Positions 17,974 through 28,990 of a DNA stretch of 64,000 bases are shown piece by piece. Location: contig NC_065405.1 of NCBI RefSeq assembly GCF_024362695.1, forward strand, positions 4,472,672 to 4,536,671. The letters are read 5' to 3'. This stretch comes from Pectinophora gossypiella. Lineage: Eukaryota; Arthropoda; Insecta; Lepidoptera; Gelechiidae. The translations under genes and the position numbers were made by a program. Under the pieces are notes generated by a model. That model was not told the origin of the DNA. It saw only the letters and a program-made list of their open reading frames with translations, and did no database searches. Every line of letters starts with the position of its first letter. Within the stretch, counting starts at the first letter, position 1.

Positions 17974-20450
17974 CTAAGACAGTATCTGTGACCAATGGAA
18001 TTGATTTATTATTGCAAACAAGCTAATGATTGAAAAAGTGTAACCAACAGCAGTGGAGGCGGAGTCAGGTTCACCATCGTCGTCCTCGTCGTCGCCACCA
18101 CCATTCTCATCACCATCACCATCTTCACTGCCATCACCTTCACCTCCATTTTCATCTTCTTCACTTCCATTCTCATCAACAACATCTACATTTTCTTCAT
18201 TCCTGTCAGTCAGTTCCCATTTGCTCTGAGCATCCAAGAAATGTGTTTCATAAATTCCATTCCAGAAAAGCACTTCCTCGGGATGTGGATTACGAAGTTC
18301 GATTTCGACAGTGTTTTCTCTTGCTTCAGTGCTGTCAAGTATATGAATGTAATTTGGTGCATCGCTTGTGAATGGGAGCCATGTTACTTGGGAAGTGTCG
18401 CTTGTCGGGTTGCTGGAAATAAGTAAGTAAGTGAGGATATTGTCATAAATTAATAATGTAAGAAATTGTAATTTTAATTTGTACATACCCAGTTTTAGCG
18501 AAGTTCGTCCATCGTTCAATAAGAATATCGCTAACAAGAAGATCGAATTGAGATACTTCAGAGTCATCGATTTCGTGGAATAAATACGCCAATTCTTCAC
18601 TGTGACTCGCTTGATCAATTTCCTCAGAGCCACTTACGAAAGATTCTCCGAGAGGACCTTTGTAAGAGAACTGATATAAATAAATAGTCGATGTCGATGC
18701 CGCTGCACGTAAATATGCTTCTCGTATAGCAGAAACTATCATTAAAGTATCACCGTGATACTTATAATAGTCATCAATATCAACTTGTTCACCCTTGAAG
18801 TAAAAAGCTTTGATATGATCTGCGATATCTGCTTGATCAATCTCGTCTTCGAATTTCAAGTCTGGTTGTAAAAAGTCAACAAATGAGTTTTCCATTCTTT
18901 CAAGCCAATTGTATTTTCGAGCTTCTTCCGCTCTTATCGTCCCTTCTAGTTCAACAAAGCCAGTGATGAACGGAATGCTTGCAAAATCACCTTCAACAAT
19001 TGTTTCATATGGAGATTTAATAAGGAATTTTTCAACATTCTCTAAGCTCTCTCTTTCAAGACACGGTGCGAAAGCCATGGAATTGTCGGTCAAGTCTAGT
19101 TCATTTATGACAGCCATTAAAGCAGCAACGCTGGTTCTTGTAAATATTTCTGAAAGTTCTTTAGCACTTGTAACATCATGACCTAGCGCTTCAGCTACTT
19201 GAATAGCGTATTCAAGGTTATCTCGTGTCACAGCCCAAGGAGCTATAGCATTGCCACTTTGCGCTATGGCTTTATGAATCAAATCCTTTGACATTGGAGA
19301 CAACGTCACTAAATCCACAGCTGCAGCTCCACTTCCATGTCCAAAAATACTGACGTTGTCTGGATCTCCACCAAATTGCTCAATATTTTCTTGTACCCAA
19401 CGTAACCCTGCAATAATGTCTTTTAGTCCAGCATTACCAGGCGCCGTTTCGGTTCCCAAACAAAGAAATCCTAGTATCGATTCACGGAAGTTCAGAGAGA
19501 CAATAATTACATCTTTTTCAACAAAATGCTTGAAAGACAGCTGTGGTGCATTGTCTTGATCGAACTCTCTGCCTTTTATCCATACCATAACGGGAAGTTT
19601 TGCAGTGTTGTCAATTGTTGGAGTAAATACATCGGCCACAAGACAATCTTCCGTGCCTTCATATCCAGCGCCTAACGGTCGTACGCATTTGATATTCTTA
19701 CGATCAGCTATGAATACTTCCTCAAATAATGGGGGTGGACTTGGGGCCTGAAACATTTATTGTTCAAATAACATAAATTATACACGACGGTAACAATATT
19801 AATATTACGTTCCCTTGTTGAAGTTTCGTCAAGATTTGACTCGCAATGACAGCCATAGATTTATTAATTACTATCTTAGTATCAGTTACAAATATATTAT
19901 AAGAACAGTTTTCAGGTATTCATATATAAGAGGAAGTCTGAAAGCGCCAGTTAGTGAGAAGCAACAGGTTAGCATGGTATGGGCATGTAATGTGGAGGGA
20001 TGAAAGGCATATAGGTAACGAGGAAAGTTATCAGTATGAATGTAGATAGACAAAGGGGTAGGGGACGACTCAAGAAAGTGTGGATGGATTGTGTGAAAGG
20101 CGTGGGTACTGAGATAACTATTGACAGGAATACATATTGTGCTGACCCCACTTAGATTGGACAAGGGCAGGAGGATGATGATGATCAGGTACCTAATATT
20201 AAAAATGATACAGTATAAGATAATATCACAACAATACCTTAAACCGGTGAATGCCTGAAGTGGAGTCTGCGTAGGGTATGCCATTAAATTCGTAATAAGT
20301 GAGGGAACCATCTTCTACTTCTGATCCGACAACAAAACCCTGTTGTATCATTACTGTTGGCCTCGGCTCAAGCACAGGCGTTGGCCCAGGTGTCACCTCT
20401 ACCTGCCCAACACAAGCAGCCACAAACGAAAAAAGCAACAAAACTAACAT
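17974..20450 (-). CDS. Secreted carboxylesterase-family protein lacking the catalytic serine
   Basis: Three exons join in frame: 20450-20238, 19747-18489 and 18412-17974. Each junction has GT..AG ends (TTTAAG/GTATTG, TTTCAG/GCCCC, ACTGG/GTATGT, TTCCAG/CAACC). The product is 636 aa. Residues 1-15 are a signal peptide (MLVLLLFSFVAACVG). The alpha/beta-hydrolase fold is clear: FNGIPYA, EDCLVADVFTP, PVMVWI, NAGLKD, RWVQENI, GGDPDNVSIFG, IAQSG, SHSEELAYLF. The nucleophile elbow usually reads G-E-S-A-G but here reads G207-H-G-S-G, so the catalytic Ser is Gly209; the oxyanion HGG is replaced by KGR (129-131). The acid (E339) and His453 remain. After residue 560 come about 45 Asp/Glu/Gly-rich residues and a hydrophobic end (613-627), suggesting GPI anchoring or membrane attachment. 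Known serine-less relatives (neurotactin, glutactin) act in adhesion; that role here is inference. Confidence 0.9.
19930..20190 (+). mobile_element. RTE-like LINE 3' end in esterase intron 1
   Basis: The segment encodes a decayed RT C-terminus: a piece resembling RWYGHVMRRDERHIGNE, then RQRGRGRPKKVWMDCVKG-like text, with stops and frameshifts. It ends in TAGATTGGACAAGGGCAGGA and a GATGATGATGAT tail. It is on the opposite strand to the esterase and wholly inside its first intron. Confidence 0.75.
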
Positions 20451-20527
20451 GCTTACTTTGCACTAGCAAAATTAATACTGATGGTGCAATTTCTGAAAAA
20501 CAGAATCTCCCAGATATTTTTTTTACG

Positions 20528-20595
20528 AGATAAGATTATCTAAATAGAAATCGATGTATCCGTCAACATTATCACAAGATAAAGTCTTGATAATG
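20528..20595 (-). promoter_or_regulatory. GATA-motif cluster upstream of the esterase
   Basis: There are five GATA cores in 68 bp, about 80-145 bp before the esterase ATG: the palindrome AGATAAGATTATCT (20528-20541), TTATCA (20569-20574), AGATAA (20578-20583) and TGATAA (20588-20593). GATA factors drive gut and fat-body genes in insects. A TATATAT-like box lies further upstream near 20610-20618. Confidence 0.45.
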
Positions 20596-20639
20596 TCATC
20601 TCAAGTGTGCAAATATATACCGAATTCATAACGCACTTT

Positions 20640-22096
20640 ACGTTACTCATTTAAGATTAAAAATACAAACGTCAGGGAAAATATATCTGCGACTGTTTTC
20701 GTACACAATATGAGAAACAATAATGTAATAATTTGTTGTGCAAGTATAAATACTTACACCTACAAACACCATGTTTCCATTTTGCTATTAAGTGAAGTTG
20801 CGACGAGGTCAATAAAAGATCCGAGTGAAATTATATGCAGTCGTTTTGTGATATGGTCTATAATGTAGTTAACCATTATCTAAACAACTTGAGACCAACC
20901 CTCAGTATAAAATCGGTCTATGATGATAATCAGCCTGAAAGTATGTTTGTTATTTCGTATCTGGTCATACGTTACAAATAAGCAAAAACCGTTAGTTATT
21001 CCAAGGTGAAATAAAATATTTGCAAAAAAGAGGTCACTGACCTTACGGGACTGTTCCAAAGAAAAAATTGTCCCTTGGAGTACCGTTTCTAACGTTGATA
21101 TAACGTTTGTCTGAACTTTAATGCTATGTTAATAAAGGCCTGTATTTTTTGTTGCTGGTCCGATTTTTTCAGTGGTTCCCTTAGCGGGGGTGTTGTGGGA
21201 GAGGGGAGGTCGTCAAAATGTGCGCCGCATGTGGCTGCGCCGGCGCACCGTTGCGTTGCCTTCATGAGAATTTCTGATTCATTGGCTTTTGTCACATTGA
21301 AACAGCGTCTTTTTGTTATCATTAACTTTTTGTGCTTTTTATTGGTTGATATTTTGAAATTTCATGATTTTTATGATTATATTGTGCTCTCTCGAACTCT
21401 TTGTCTTTCGATTATACATTTTGTATCGCTTTTCTAACATATTTAACAGAGAAAAAAACAGTTCATGAGCAGTACCTACTTTACTCACTTATTAAAAAAA
21501 TGGAGTCTCCGGTTTTTCGAGTCAAAATTCCACAGTTACGCTTTCGAAATTCAGTGTTTTTCTCAAAACCGCATTATCAAACATCTCCCTTGAAGAGATG
21601 CGATGGTCCCAAACATATGTGTCGCCACGTGGGTCCCGGGCGAAACCTAATTTAAAACCATCATAACTCCCACAAACTATAACATGAAACATATCTTATT
21701 CTTCAAGACATTACGCTGATTCTTGTTTAAAATGTTATTAAAAATTAGGACTTTTTAATATGGTTACAATTACCTTGTGGGAGACAGTGGCTCAGGCGAA
21801 AGGTTAAAAGTTATGCATAGCACATTGTACAAAATGCATCGTGGATGAAAAAAAAATAAAGAAAAAAATATAGGCCACACGGGGTTTTTTGAAATAGGTC
21901 AAATTATATTTTTTATAGTTGAATGTTGTTGATTGAACTGTGTTACTGAACTGTAATGATCGATAATGTTATTATAAGTATGTTTTAGTCTCACTATTTT
22001 ACTGTACATCGTGCTGGATTATCCACTGTCTCGGGTGCGTATTTTGAAAGTATACAAGGTCAGCACGCATCCATAGTGTTATAGCACTGTATGTTT
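20640..22096. other. No gene seen
   Basis: AT-rich DNA with a short GC-rich stretch at 21175-21265 that includes a TGCGCCG..CGGCGCA hairpin. The open frames at 21126-21437 and 21401-21655 show no domain, codon or splice evidence. Confidence 0.4.
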
Positions 22097-22103
22097 TCCA
22101 AAC

Positions 22104-22227
22104 TGGGCACCCTCAGACTTGTTGTCTTAAATATTGTACCGGGTGACAGCCTTCAGCGCTCTCCATTTGTCCGGCCAAGTAATAAATGCCATCTGCGGCA
22201 AATCTACAATAAGTCACGTAAAAAAAA
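22104..22227 (+). mobile_element. 5'-truncated poly(A) retroposon, family C
   Basis: The segment runs from TGGGCACCCTCAGACTTGTT to GGCAAATCTACAATAAGTCA.. plus poly(A). A perfect 13-bp target duplication ATGTTTTCCAAAC flanks it at 22091-22103 and 22228-22240. Confidence 0.85.
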
Positions 22228-22589
22228 ATGTTTTCCAAACGGATACAAAATGTAGATAGGTTAGAAAGAAGTGGAGGGGAAGAAACGAAGGTGGAATTTC
22301 GTGGTCACTGCCTATTTCAAATTCCTTCTATAAATACTTATAACCAGTTACATAATATTGTTTGTGTACCTCAGGGTACTTATAGCACTTGATTGCTCCT
22401 GTTTCCAGTTTTCTAATAAGATTCTTAGCATTGTTTGTATAAGATGTCCGCTGGAGGGCGCTGTAGTCACGTACGTTCTGTTTATCGCTCTCCAAGTCAT
22501 TATCAATTAGTCTTTATAAGGAAAAGTGCTGAAAAATAAACTTCGTTTAAGTTGTATTTAATTCTAGTTTCATTTTCTTATTACACCAC

Positions 22590-22765
22590 TTTCAAATTCA
22601 AATTCAAAAATATCTTTATTCAGTAGGTAACATAGTTACACTTTGAATCGTCAATTTTTACATAACGAACGTCTCATCCGCCTAAAACTACTGCAGCTTC
22701 TCACAACCTGTATAGCCGGGGAAAAGAAGCTGCAAGAAAAACCTCGACACAGGGCCCTAGACGTA
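22590..22765 (-). mobile_element. LINE 3' end with TTTGAA tail
   Basis: The plus strand reads TTCAAATTCAAATTCAAAAA then TATCTTTATTCAGTAGGTAA; the minus strand therefore ends in AATAAAGATATTTTTGAATT repeats, a typical LINE tail. Related pieces are at 40215-40345 and 52281-52390. Confidence 0.65.
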
Positions 22766-22867
22766 CTTTAAAAAATAAAAATAAACATAAAATATTGGTA
22801 TACAATTGAGTAATTTAGCTGCCTAATATCAGTTCTTAAAGTCACTAACACAGTTGGCGCGATCGTT

Positions 22868-22985
22868 ATAGACGGCGATACGGTTCACCATCTATCACGT
22901 TGGTCTAACAGAAAGGTCGGTGAAGTGTGGGTACTTAGTTCATCTTGCGATAGACGTACTTCTGACTGGGGTATAGTCGTGAGTT
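22868..22985 (+). repeat. Dispersed repeat X
   Basis: The segment contains ATCTATCACGTTGGTCTAAC, GAAGTGTGGGTACTTAGTTC and GGGGTATAGTCGTGAGTTTA, in the same order (inverted) as 5092-5235. Confidence 0.55.
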
Positions 22986-23780
22986 TAATATTCAATATTC
23001 TTTATTTGCATACTATGATGGTGTACAAGTTGGTCAGTTACATTTGACTCTCACATCACAGACCCTTTCGGGCACAACAAAAGAACAAACAAGAAAGAAT
23101 GAAGCTTTTAAATGTTTAAATCAGAATCATACGTCACGTTATGTTGTGATGTGTTTTCTCTTATTTATGCTGAAAACAGATAAAAAATTATCCGCATCGT
23201 ATACGCTGTCAGAAATTTAAGTTTTATTATAAGTATTATTATCACTATTAAGGACAGAGATTTTTTTGTGGTGATTATAATAATCTTGATGATTATAAAG
23301 CTTGGCTATCTAAGCAGAAAAATTAACCATTATAAAACTAAAAATTCTGACAGCATGTACTATGCAAAAGGATTCTGGTCTGTTTTCACTCAGCTTTCTG
23401 ATCTGTTTGCACGTGATAGCTCTCTCGTTTTCTATTGCTTTCGTTTTGTTACTGTGTGTGACCACCTTTTACCTCTATAATAAAAAAAAATATTTTCTTT
23501 AAAAGCAAAGAGTCGGCGCTACTTCAATACCGCCACTATCGTTTCACCTTCAGTAGCAAGCAAGTCACTTCAGTACATTAAACTCTCCCGGTGAAATATC
23601 CCCATAGCACCGTCGAGAGGGGAATGGTCCAAAAATAGACTACTTACGGAATACCGTGTGTTTCTATCGTATGGTTTGGTTGCAGGCACACGCGGCGGCC
23701 GAATAATGGACATGCAATGTCGATCTGATTTTAATAGGTAAATGAATATGACAGTCAAACATAGACAGACCATCATCTAC

Positions 23781-24087
23781 CTAACCTAACTTATCACAGG
23801 ATACGCTTTCCTAACTTGAAGATTAGACAGGTTTGTTCTTTACAGAAGCGATTTCCTGTCTGACTTTCCAATCCGCGAAGGAAACACCAGTCCCATACAG
23901 GTTAGGTTACCTATTTCCAAAACATATTTCTTGGGAACGCTTCCCTGCGATGTTTTCAATCACCGCTGAGCATGTGATAATTATTTATCATCGAAACATT
24001 TGGTTTAGGCCCGTGCTAGGATTCAAAACTGCGACCTCACCTGTGGGAGGCAAGCGTTTTTCCAACTGGACTACCACGGCGACATTA
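23781..24087 (-). mobile_element. tRNA-derived SINE, family D
   Basis: The minus-strand head resembles tRNA (a CCGTGGTAGTCCAGTTGG-type A box and a degenerate B box GCGACCTC..). The body contains the reverse complement of CACCGCTGAGCATGTGATAA, and the 3' part carries CAGGTTAGGTTACCT. Other copies are at 26947-27131, 39133-39395, 57367-57690 and 57722-57935. Confidence 0.7.
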
Positions 24088-24345
24088 ACATAGATCAGCA
24101 AGAATTGTTCGATTGATCAGCAATACCAATCTTACAAATATAATGGATCGATGAGCTAAACGCCTATTATCATGCGTACACGCAGGGCTTAGTACCAAAA
24201 CTGGCTGTAACTTGTTGCCCTCTCTTTTCACATTGGCGATTTCCGGGGTAAGTTTTATGTGTGCATGTAATAAATAAATATAAATGACTTTTTTTGTTTT
24301 TCTAGCACTGACCCATGCTTAATGACGATATGGATCGAAAATTCT

Positions 24346-24440
24346 GCTTGGACCCGGAGGTGTATTGGTTAACACTTCAGTCCCGGCTTGATAAGAGCTG
24401 CGGGTTCAAATTCCGTCCAAATCAGATTATTTCGATTTAA
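24346..24440 (+). mobile_element. tRNA-like SINE head
   Basis: GACCCGGAGGTGTATTGGTT resembles an A box region and GCGGGTTCAAATTCCG resembles a B box 45 bp later. There is no good cloverleaf, so it is read as a SINE remnant, not a tRNA gene. Confidence 0.45.
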
Positions 24441-24779
24441 CTGACCCTTTGTAAATATAAACTTCTATTTTTCTGACAGCACTAGTATCTTGACAGGTAA
24501 AAAAAACGTTCTGAATCCAAGAGGGAACAGAACAGGACAGTTCATCGCCCCGTCAGCTGACAGATTTACTATCACGCCCTTATCAAAGCAGCCATGAATC
24601 TATTTAATTACAGAATCATTATGTCTCTACGTCTCTAGATACGGACGGATCATTATTTCTATTATTTTATTACGGGCACGTGTTAAAGAATTTATGATGT
24701 ATATATAAGACGTTCCGTTACGTTCGTAATTTACCATTCTAAAGAGACATAGCATATTATAATAATAAAGCATGTTGAC

Positions 24780-25045
24780 AGACTACAGTGGAATTTAGTC
24801 AGCATGACTATTTAGTAAGGGGAAAGAGACAAATATGGAGAGTTATTGAGGACAGAAGGGTATAAGAAGATTGGACATGGAAGATAGAAGGAAAGAGAGG
24901 AAAGGGAAGATCAAAAAGAACTTACATGGAACGTATTTAAGAGAAAGCGAACATCGTGGCTTATGATGAAGTCAAAGAATTGGCCTTTGATAGACAAGAA
25001 CGGAGGATACTACACCAACAAGAGCGTGGCTCTTAAATTAATGGT
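24780..25045 (+). pseudogene. RTE-like LINE 3' end
   Basis: GGACATGGAAGATAGAAGGA.. encodes decayed RKGRSKRTYMER..EKANIV, and FDRQERRILHQQERGS follows, then a stop and a GATGATGATG tail. It carries frameshifts and stops. Same family as 4745-4935, 34880-35045 and the tail at 48722-48770. Confidence 0.65.
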
Positions 25046-25159
25046 GATGATGACTATTCAGTGGGCTCAAGTCTTGCTTTGTGGTTCTCTAAAAGCAACT
25101 TTAGCGCGCTCCTCGTGGCCTAGGCTCTAACATCTGTCAGTTTCGTACACAAGTCGTAT

Positions 25160-25440
25160 CAACGTGTGGGCATTCAGGCCAATCAGTTCGCGACAATAAA
25201 CACCCCAGGATTCTGAGACCGACTCACCGGCGTGGTGGACGATTTCCTTCATTCAGCGCTTATCGCTATCAGCCCACTAAGAGTCGATTAATTCTTTTAA
25301 CTATAATCCTCTCAGACAACGTGGTGACGCCCTGAGCCTGGTCACCCTCAGGCCTGTTGTCTCATTTATTGGACCAGGTGACAGCCCTCAGCGCTTCTCA
25401 TTTGTCTGGCCAAGTAGTTAATGGCGTCTGTTTTATCAGG
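25160..25440 (+). mobile_element. Poly(A) retroposon family C, longer copy
   Basis: The segment has a head CAATCAGTTCGCGACAATAA, a middle CATTCAGCGCTTATCG and a tail GGCCTGTTGTCTCATTTATT..GGCCAAGTAGTTAATGGC. It aligns with 8641-9116 once the nested SINE there is removed. Confidence 0.6.
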
Positions 25441-25768
25441 TTCATCATATCCATCTTAGGACTTCGTAGCGGCTACAAGTTGTCTTTGATTACTTTTGAC
25501 TCTGTCCCCTCATTAAGGAGTTTATGTATGTAAAAGCTATAAATAGCAGCATAATTCCTGAAACCGTTGGCTCTAGTAAAGTTTTGAAAAGTTAATTCAG
25601 AGTTCAGATGACTTGAGCACTTTGACAGTTGTGTTGACCCAAACCTTCTTAAACAATCACGCAATGTGGTTATCAGAATTCATGGTCGTGATCCCTTTTG
25701 AAGTGGATAGAGACGCAAATCTTCAACAGCCGTATTTTGTATTGAACTCCTAAAACTAGGGTGGTATG

Positions 25769-26228
25769 TTAGTGGAGTCAATAAAGCCTTCCTAACTAGC
25801 TTCTAACTTGCCAGGGGCAGGTCCCATTTTAACGATTTATATTTTGTAGGGGTAATTTTTTACATCATTTAAAATCAGAAACATCTTGAGCGAGCTAATA
25901 AATATTTTGATCAAATAAACATTATAAAACAATATATTTCAAGATGTTTCCACATTCACGAGAAATGCATTTTCAGAGGTATGTGATCCAACCTGTATTG
26001 GGCTGGTTTTCCCTTCGCGAGTTGGAAGGTCGCTTCTGTAAAAAACCGGACCTATCAAATCTTCAGGTTAGGTAAAACCCTGTGGAAAACTGGATAACGC
26101 TAGGGAGATGAATATAATGAAGATGTTTCTGATTTTAAATGATATAAAAATCTAGACCCCTAAAAAGAACATCAAATCTGACCTGTCCCTGGCAAGTTAG
26201 AAGTCAAACCCTTCATTGACTCCACTAA
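25769..26228. mobile_element. Foldback element with about 115-bp inverted arms
   Basis: Left arm TTAGTGGAGTCAATAAAG.. and right arm ..CATTGACTCCACTAA are inverted copies sharing TTCTAACTTGCCAGGG(G/A)CAG, TAGGGGT and TCATTTAAAATCAGAAACAT. The loop holds a 3' part of SINE D (about 25955-26115, AACCTGTATTGGGCTGGTTT). It is probably a MITE with a SINE inserted in it. Confidence 0.8.
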
Positions 26229-26334
26229 GTCGACAATGTTGCTTGTTGCTGATACTATTGTTGCTAGTAAACCGTGGTGCCGCCACTATGGTCTCCTAGT
26301 GAGATAAGGCCCTTAGGGTTCTAAACCTCATCCT

Positions 26335-26545
26335 ACGTACTAACCTGCCACAAATGACATTAACTACTTGGCCGGACAAATGGGAACGCTGAGGGCTCTC
26401 ACCGGTACAACATTTAAGACAACAGGCGTAAAGGTGCCCAGTTGACTGCGAACCTCGGCTCAGGAACTGAGAGGATTTTATCGAAAGACTAAGAACAATG
26501 ATGGAAATAATCGACCATGCTGGCGGGGTCGGCATCTTCTCTAAC
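26335..26545 (-). mobile_element. Poly(A) retroposon family C fragment
   Basis: The minus-strand copy carries ATTAACTACTTGGCCGGACA, GAGGGCTCTCACCGGTACAA and AAGACAACAGGCGTAAAGGT, extending into body sequence as far as about 26545. Confidence 0.55.
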
Positions 26546-26946
26546 ACTATCACTCTACAATAAGTATTCGTTACATAAGTACCTACGAAGCACGGAACAT
26601 TCCCATTAGAAATAACGAACTTTGTAAGTAAAATCAATGTGAATTATCCTTAACAAAGGGTCATTATGTTTGCCAATCCATGTTGGATTTCTGTAATTTT
26701 CACCTTAGCCATATGACGATTTCCCATAAAGAAAATAATTTAATTGACTACTGTTTACACTATGAAGGGTCTGGGTTTCATTTCTTCGATTATAATTACT
26801 TGTGGCAATTGCTTATAGAATGGAGGTATTAAAATAATCATACCAATCACAATTGTGTCACAAAGTCGATAGAACGAGGCAGTGTTTTGTTTATGTTGTC
26901 TATGTAATCTTGTAATACATCATAATTATTATTCCTATGTAAATAG

Positions 26947-27133
26947 GAGCCGTAGCTCAGTTGATAGAACGCTTGTCTCTCATTTTGAGGTCGCAGGTTC
27001 GAATCTACCACAGGCCTAAACCAAGGATGGTCAAATTTGTTTCCCAATTCATGTTTGGATCATAAATTATTATCACGTGCTCATCGGTGAAGGAAAACAT
27101 CGTGAGGAAACCTTTAACCCGAGAAATGCATTA
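26947..27133 (+). mobile_element. SINE D, 3' end cut off by a MITE
   Basis: The tRNA-like head is GAGCCGTAGCTCAGTTGATA with B box GCAGGTTCGAATCTACC. The body ATTATCACGTGCTCATCGGT..GAGAAATGCA stops where the MITE at 27136 begins. Confidence 0.75.
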
Positions 27134-27135
27134 TA

Positions 27136-27362
27136 CAGGGTGTTAGTGACATCGTAACGAATACTCAGGGGGATGATTCAGACCATGATTCTGAGATAAT
27201 ATCAAGTGGAATTTTCCGTCGCAAAATTCATGTTTTTTTTAGATTTTTTCTAATTATTTTCAATCCTTTACTTTTGCGATGGAAAATTCCACCTGATATT
27301 AACACAGAATAAGCAGCTGAATCATCCCTCTCAGTATTCGTTACGATGTCACTAACACCCTG
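27136..27362. mobile_element. Palindromic MITE, family P (CAGGGTGTTAGTGACATCG)
   Basis: Near-complete foldback: the inverted ends CAGGGTGTTAGTGACATCGT run inward through GGGATGATTCAG and GATATTAACACAGAAT/ATAATATCAAGTGGAA to a short loop. TA lies on each side, as in Tc1/mariner-type target duplications. Copies also at 49938-50094 and 60643-60864. Confidence 0.85.
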
Positions 27363-27409
27363 TATATGCTTCTGCAATAACATTGTATTTTGTAATCATT
27401 ATTTACCCG

Positions 27410-27508
27410 AGTAATGAGAAAATAGGTAATTATCACGTTAAAGCTGTAGAACGCCATCTATATTGTTTTTGGTGAACGTAGCCTGAAATGTCCCTTATTA
27501 CATAACTG
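27410..27508. mobile_element. MITE Q right-end fragment
   Basis: The segment has AATAGGTAATTATCACGTTA, AACGCCATCTATATTGTTTT and GAACGTAGCCTGAAATGTCC, matching the right end of the MITE at 28376-28740. Confidence 0.55.
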
Positions 27509-28375
27509 TATAAAAATACAGTATTAACAGTTATGCCATAAATATGTCGGTGTTCAACCAAATATGCAATAAATATATAATTTTTCTAATAAAACTTATA
27601 TCGATTCCATTAAAAGTAGATTCTTAAGTCTAGAAATTCATCCTACCTAACCTACCTAAATCTCCGATACAATTTCCTGTAAACATTATTCAACTAACAG
27701 CGTTCAAAAATAAATTTTAACACTGAAATTCAGAGTCGAGTATTCCGCTGAAAGAGTTTTCAGTTTGTCTTTAAGAATCTGGGATGAAAGGAAGTTTTCG
27801 GCATGGATAGTTGGACTTTAAGTTATGTGTAGTTAAAGTAGGTTTTTAAGTGGCGGGATGGTGGTTGTTGTGGTGTTGTGTGGGCGTTTCATGGTCCGAT
27901 TCAGGGCTGGGGACAGCTGTCGCTCCCTCGGGCAAAACTAAGGGTTTTGTTTACGAGTCGGGCTAATGACGAAGCTCTTGGTACCCAGATTAAAACGAGT
28001 TTTTAAGGAAATTGAGAAGCATCGTCTTTGTGGACATTTTGGTCTATAGATGCAGAATTAAAGAGACAGAAGAAATAGCTTCGGCCTTCAGGATGAAGAC
28101 TAGAAGATAAGAAATGGCTCAAGTCTTCAAGAAATTACATGAAGAAAAATTTTATTTGACCAGGCTGTATAGATATGTTCCTTCGTCTGCTCCTTCTCGG
28201 GGCAAATTTATCCAAAAAGGTCTATAGATATAAGCACAGGTATATTTATCTGTTTAATTTTATTTATCAACTTGTTTGACCCTGTCTGTCCCGTATTTCC
28301 AAAAATAATATTCTATACCTAAAAATTTCCTGGAAGAAATTACTACCAAGTTGTATAAAGGGCGCCTTTTGTACA

Positions 28376-28740
28376 AATGAGTGACTCTCCAGGCTACGTT
28401 TCCCAAAGACAATATTATACTTATACGGCGATTACTTATTTTTCTTATAGCTCGGGTACAAAAATATTCAAAAATATAATTACATTATATTTCAGAGCAA
28501 AGTCATACTAATAAAAAATAATTATTTCATGATATTTGGATCAAATATGGTATAGAATTACGTTGCTACCTATATTGCTTCTCTTTATTTTGATTTATAC
28601 CCAAAAACTATGCTACTATAAATAATGCGTTTATGTCTGTTATCCATGACATTAGAAAGTTAAACGAAGGCAGCTCTGTACAGCGCCATCTATGTATTTT
28701 TTGGGAACGAAGCCTGAAAGGTACCTCATTGTTTATATGT
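28376..28740. mobile_element. MITE Q with about 45-bp inverted ends
   Basis: The left end AATGAGTGACTCTCCAGGCT..CGTTTCCC and the right end CAGCGCCATCTATGTATTTT..GGAACGAAGCCTGAAAGGTA..CTCATT are imperfect inverted copies. An inner marker TATATTGCTTCTCTTTATTT is shared with 45310-45520 (inverted) and 52174-52903. Confidence 0.7.
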
Positions 28741-28839
28741 GATGGTTTATGTACTGTGTTTTTTGTGTACAAAAAGTTATTGCATTATATTGTTTTTGTC
28801 AACACTACTCTACCCGTCTTGTTAGGTACTTACAGTCAT

Positions 28840-28990
28840 GAGCAATATAATGTACCCACTTTAGAACCCTGTCGCACTATCATGTTTGACATTTAATGAG
28901 ACTTACGGTTTAATTTGTCAAAAAAATATATTATGACATGGTTTCAAAGTGTATACAAAGTGAGTACTCGTGACAGTACTCAAGCACCAC
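28840..28990. repeat. Probable dispersed repeat
   Basis: The segment CCCTGTCGCACTATCATGTT..TTAATGAGACTTACGGTTTA looks like a moth interspersed repeat from general familiarity; there is no second copy in this window to prove it. Confidence 0.25.

Noticed and set aside
18030..18371. Plus-strand frame rich in His and Arg
   Set aside because: It is the antisense shadow of the Asp/Glu/Gly tail of the esterase.
26947..27017. tRNA gene with good A and B boxes
   Set aside because: The ends do not pair into an acceptor stem, and the sequence continues into the SINE D body repeated elsewhere. The same holds for the heads at 5292, 7430, 40802 and 55280.
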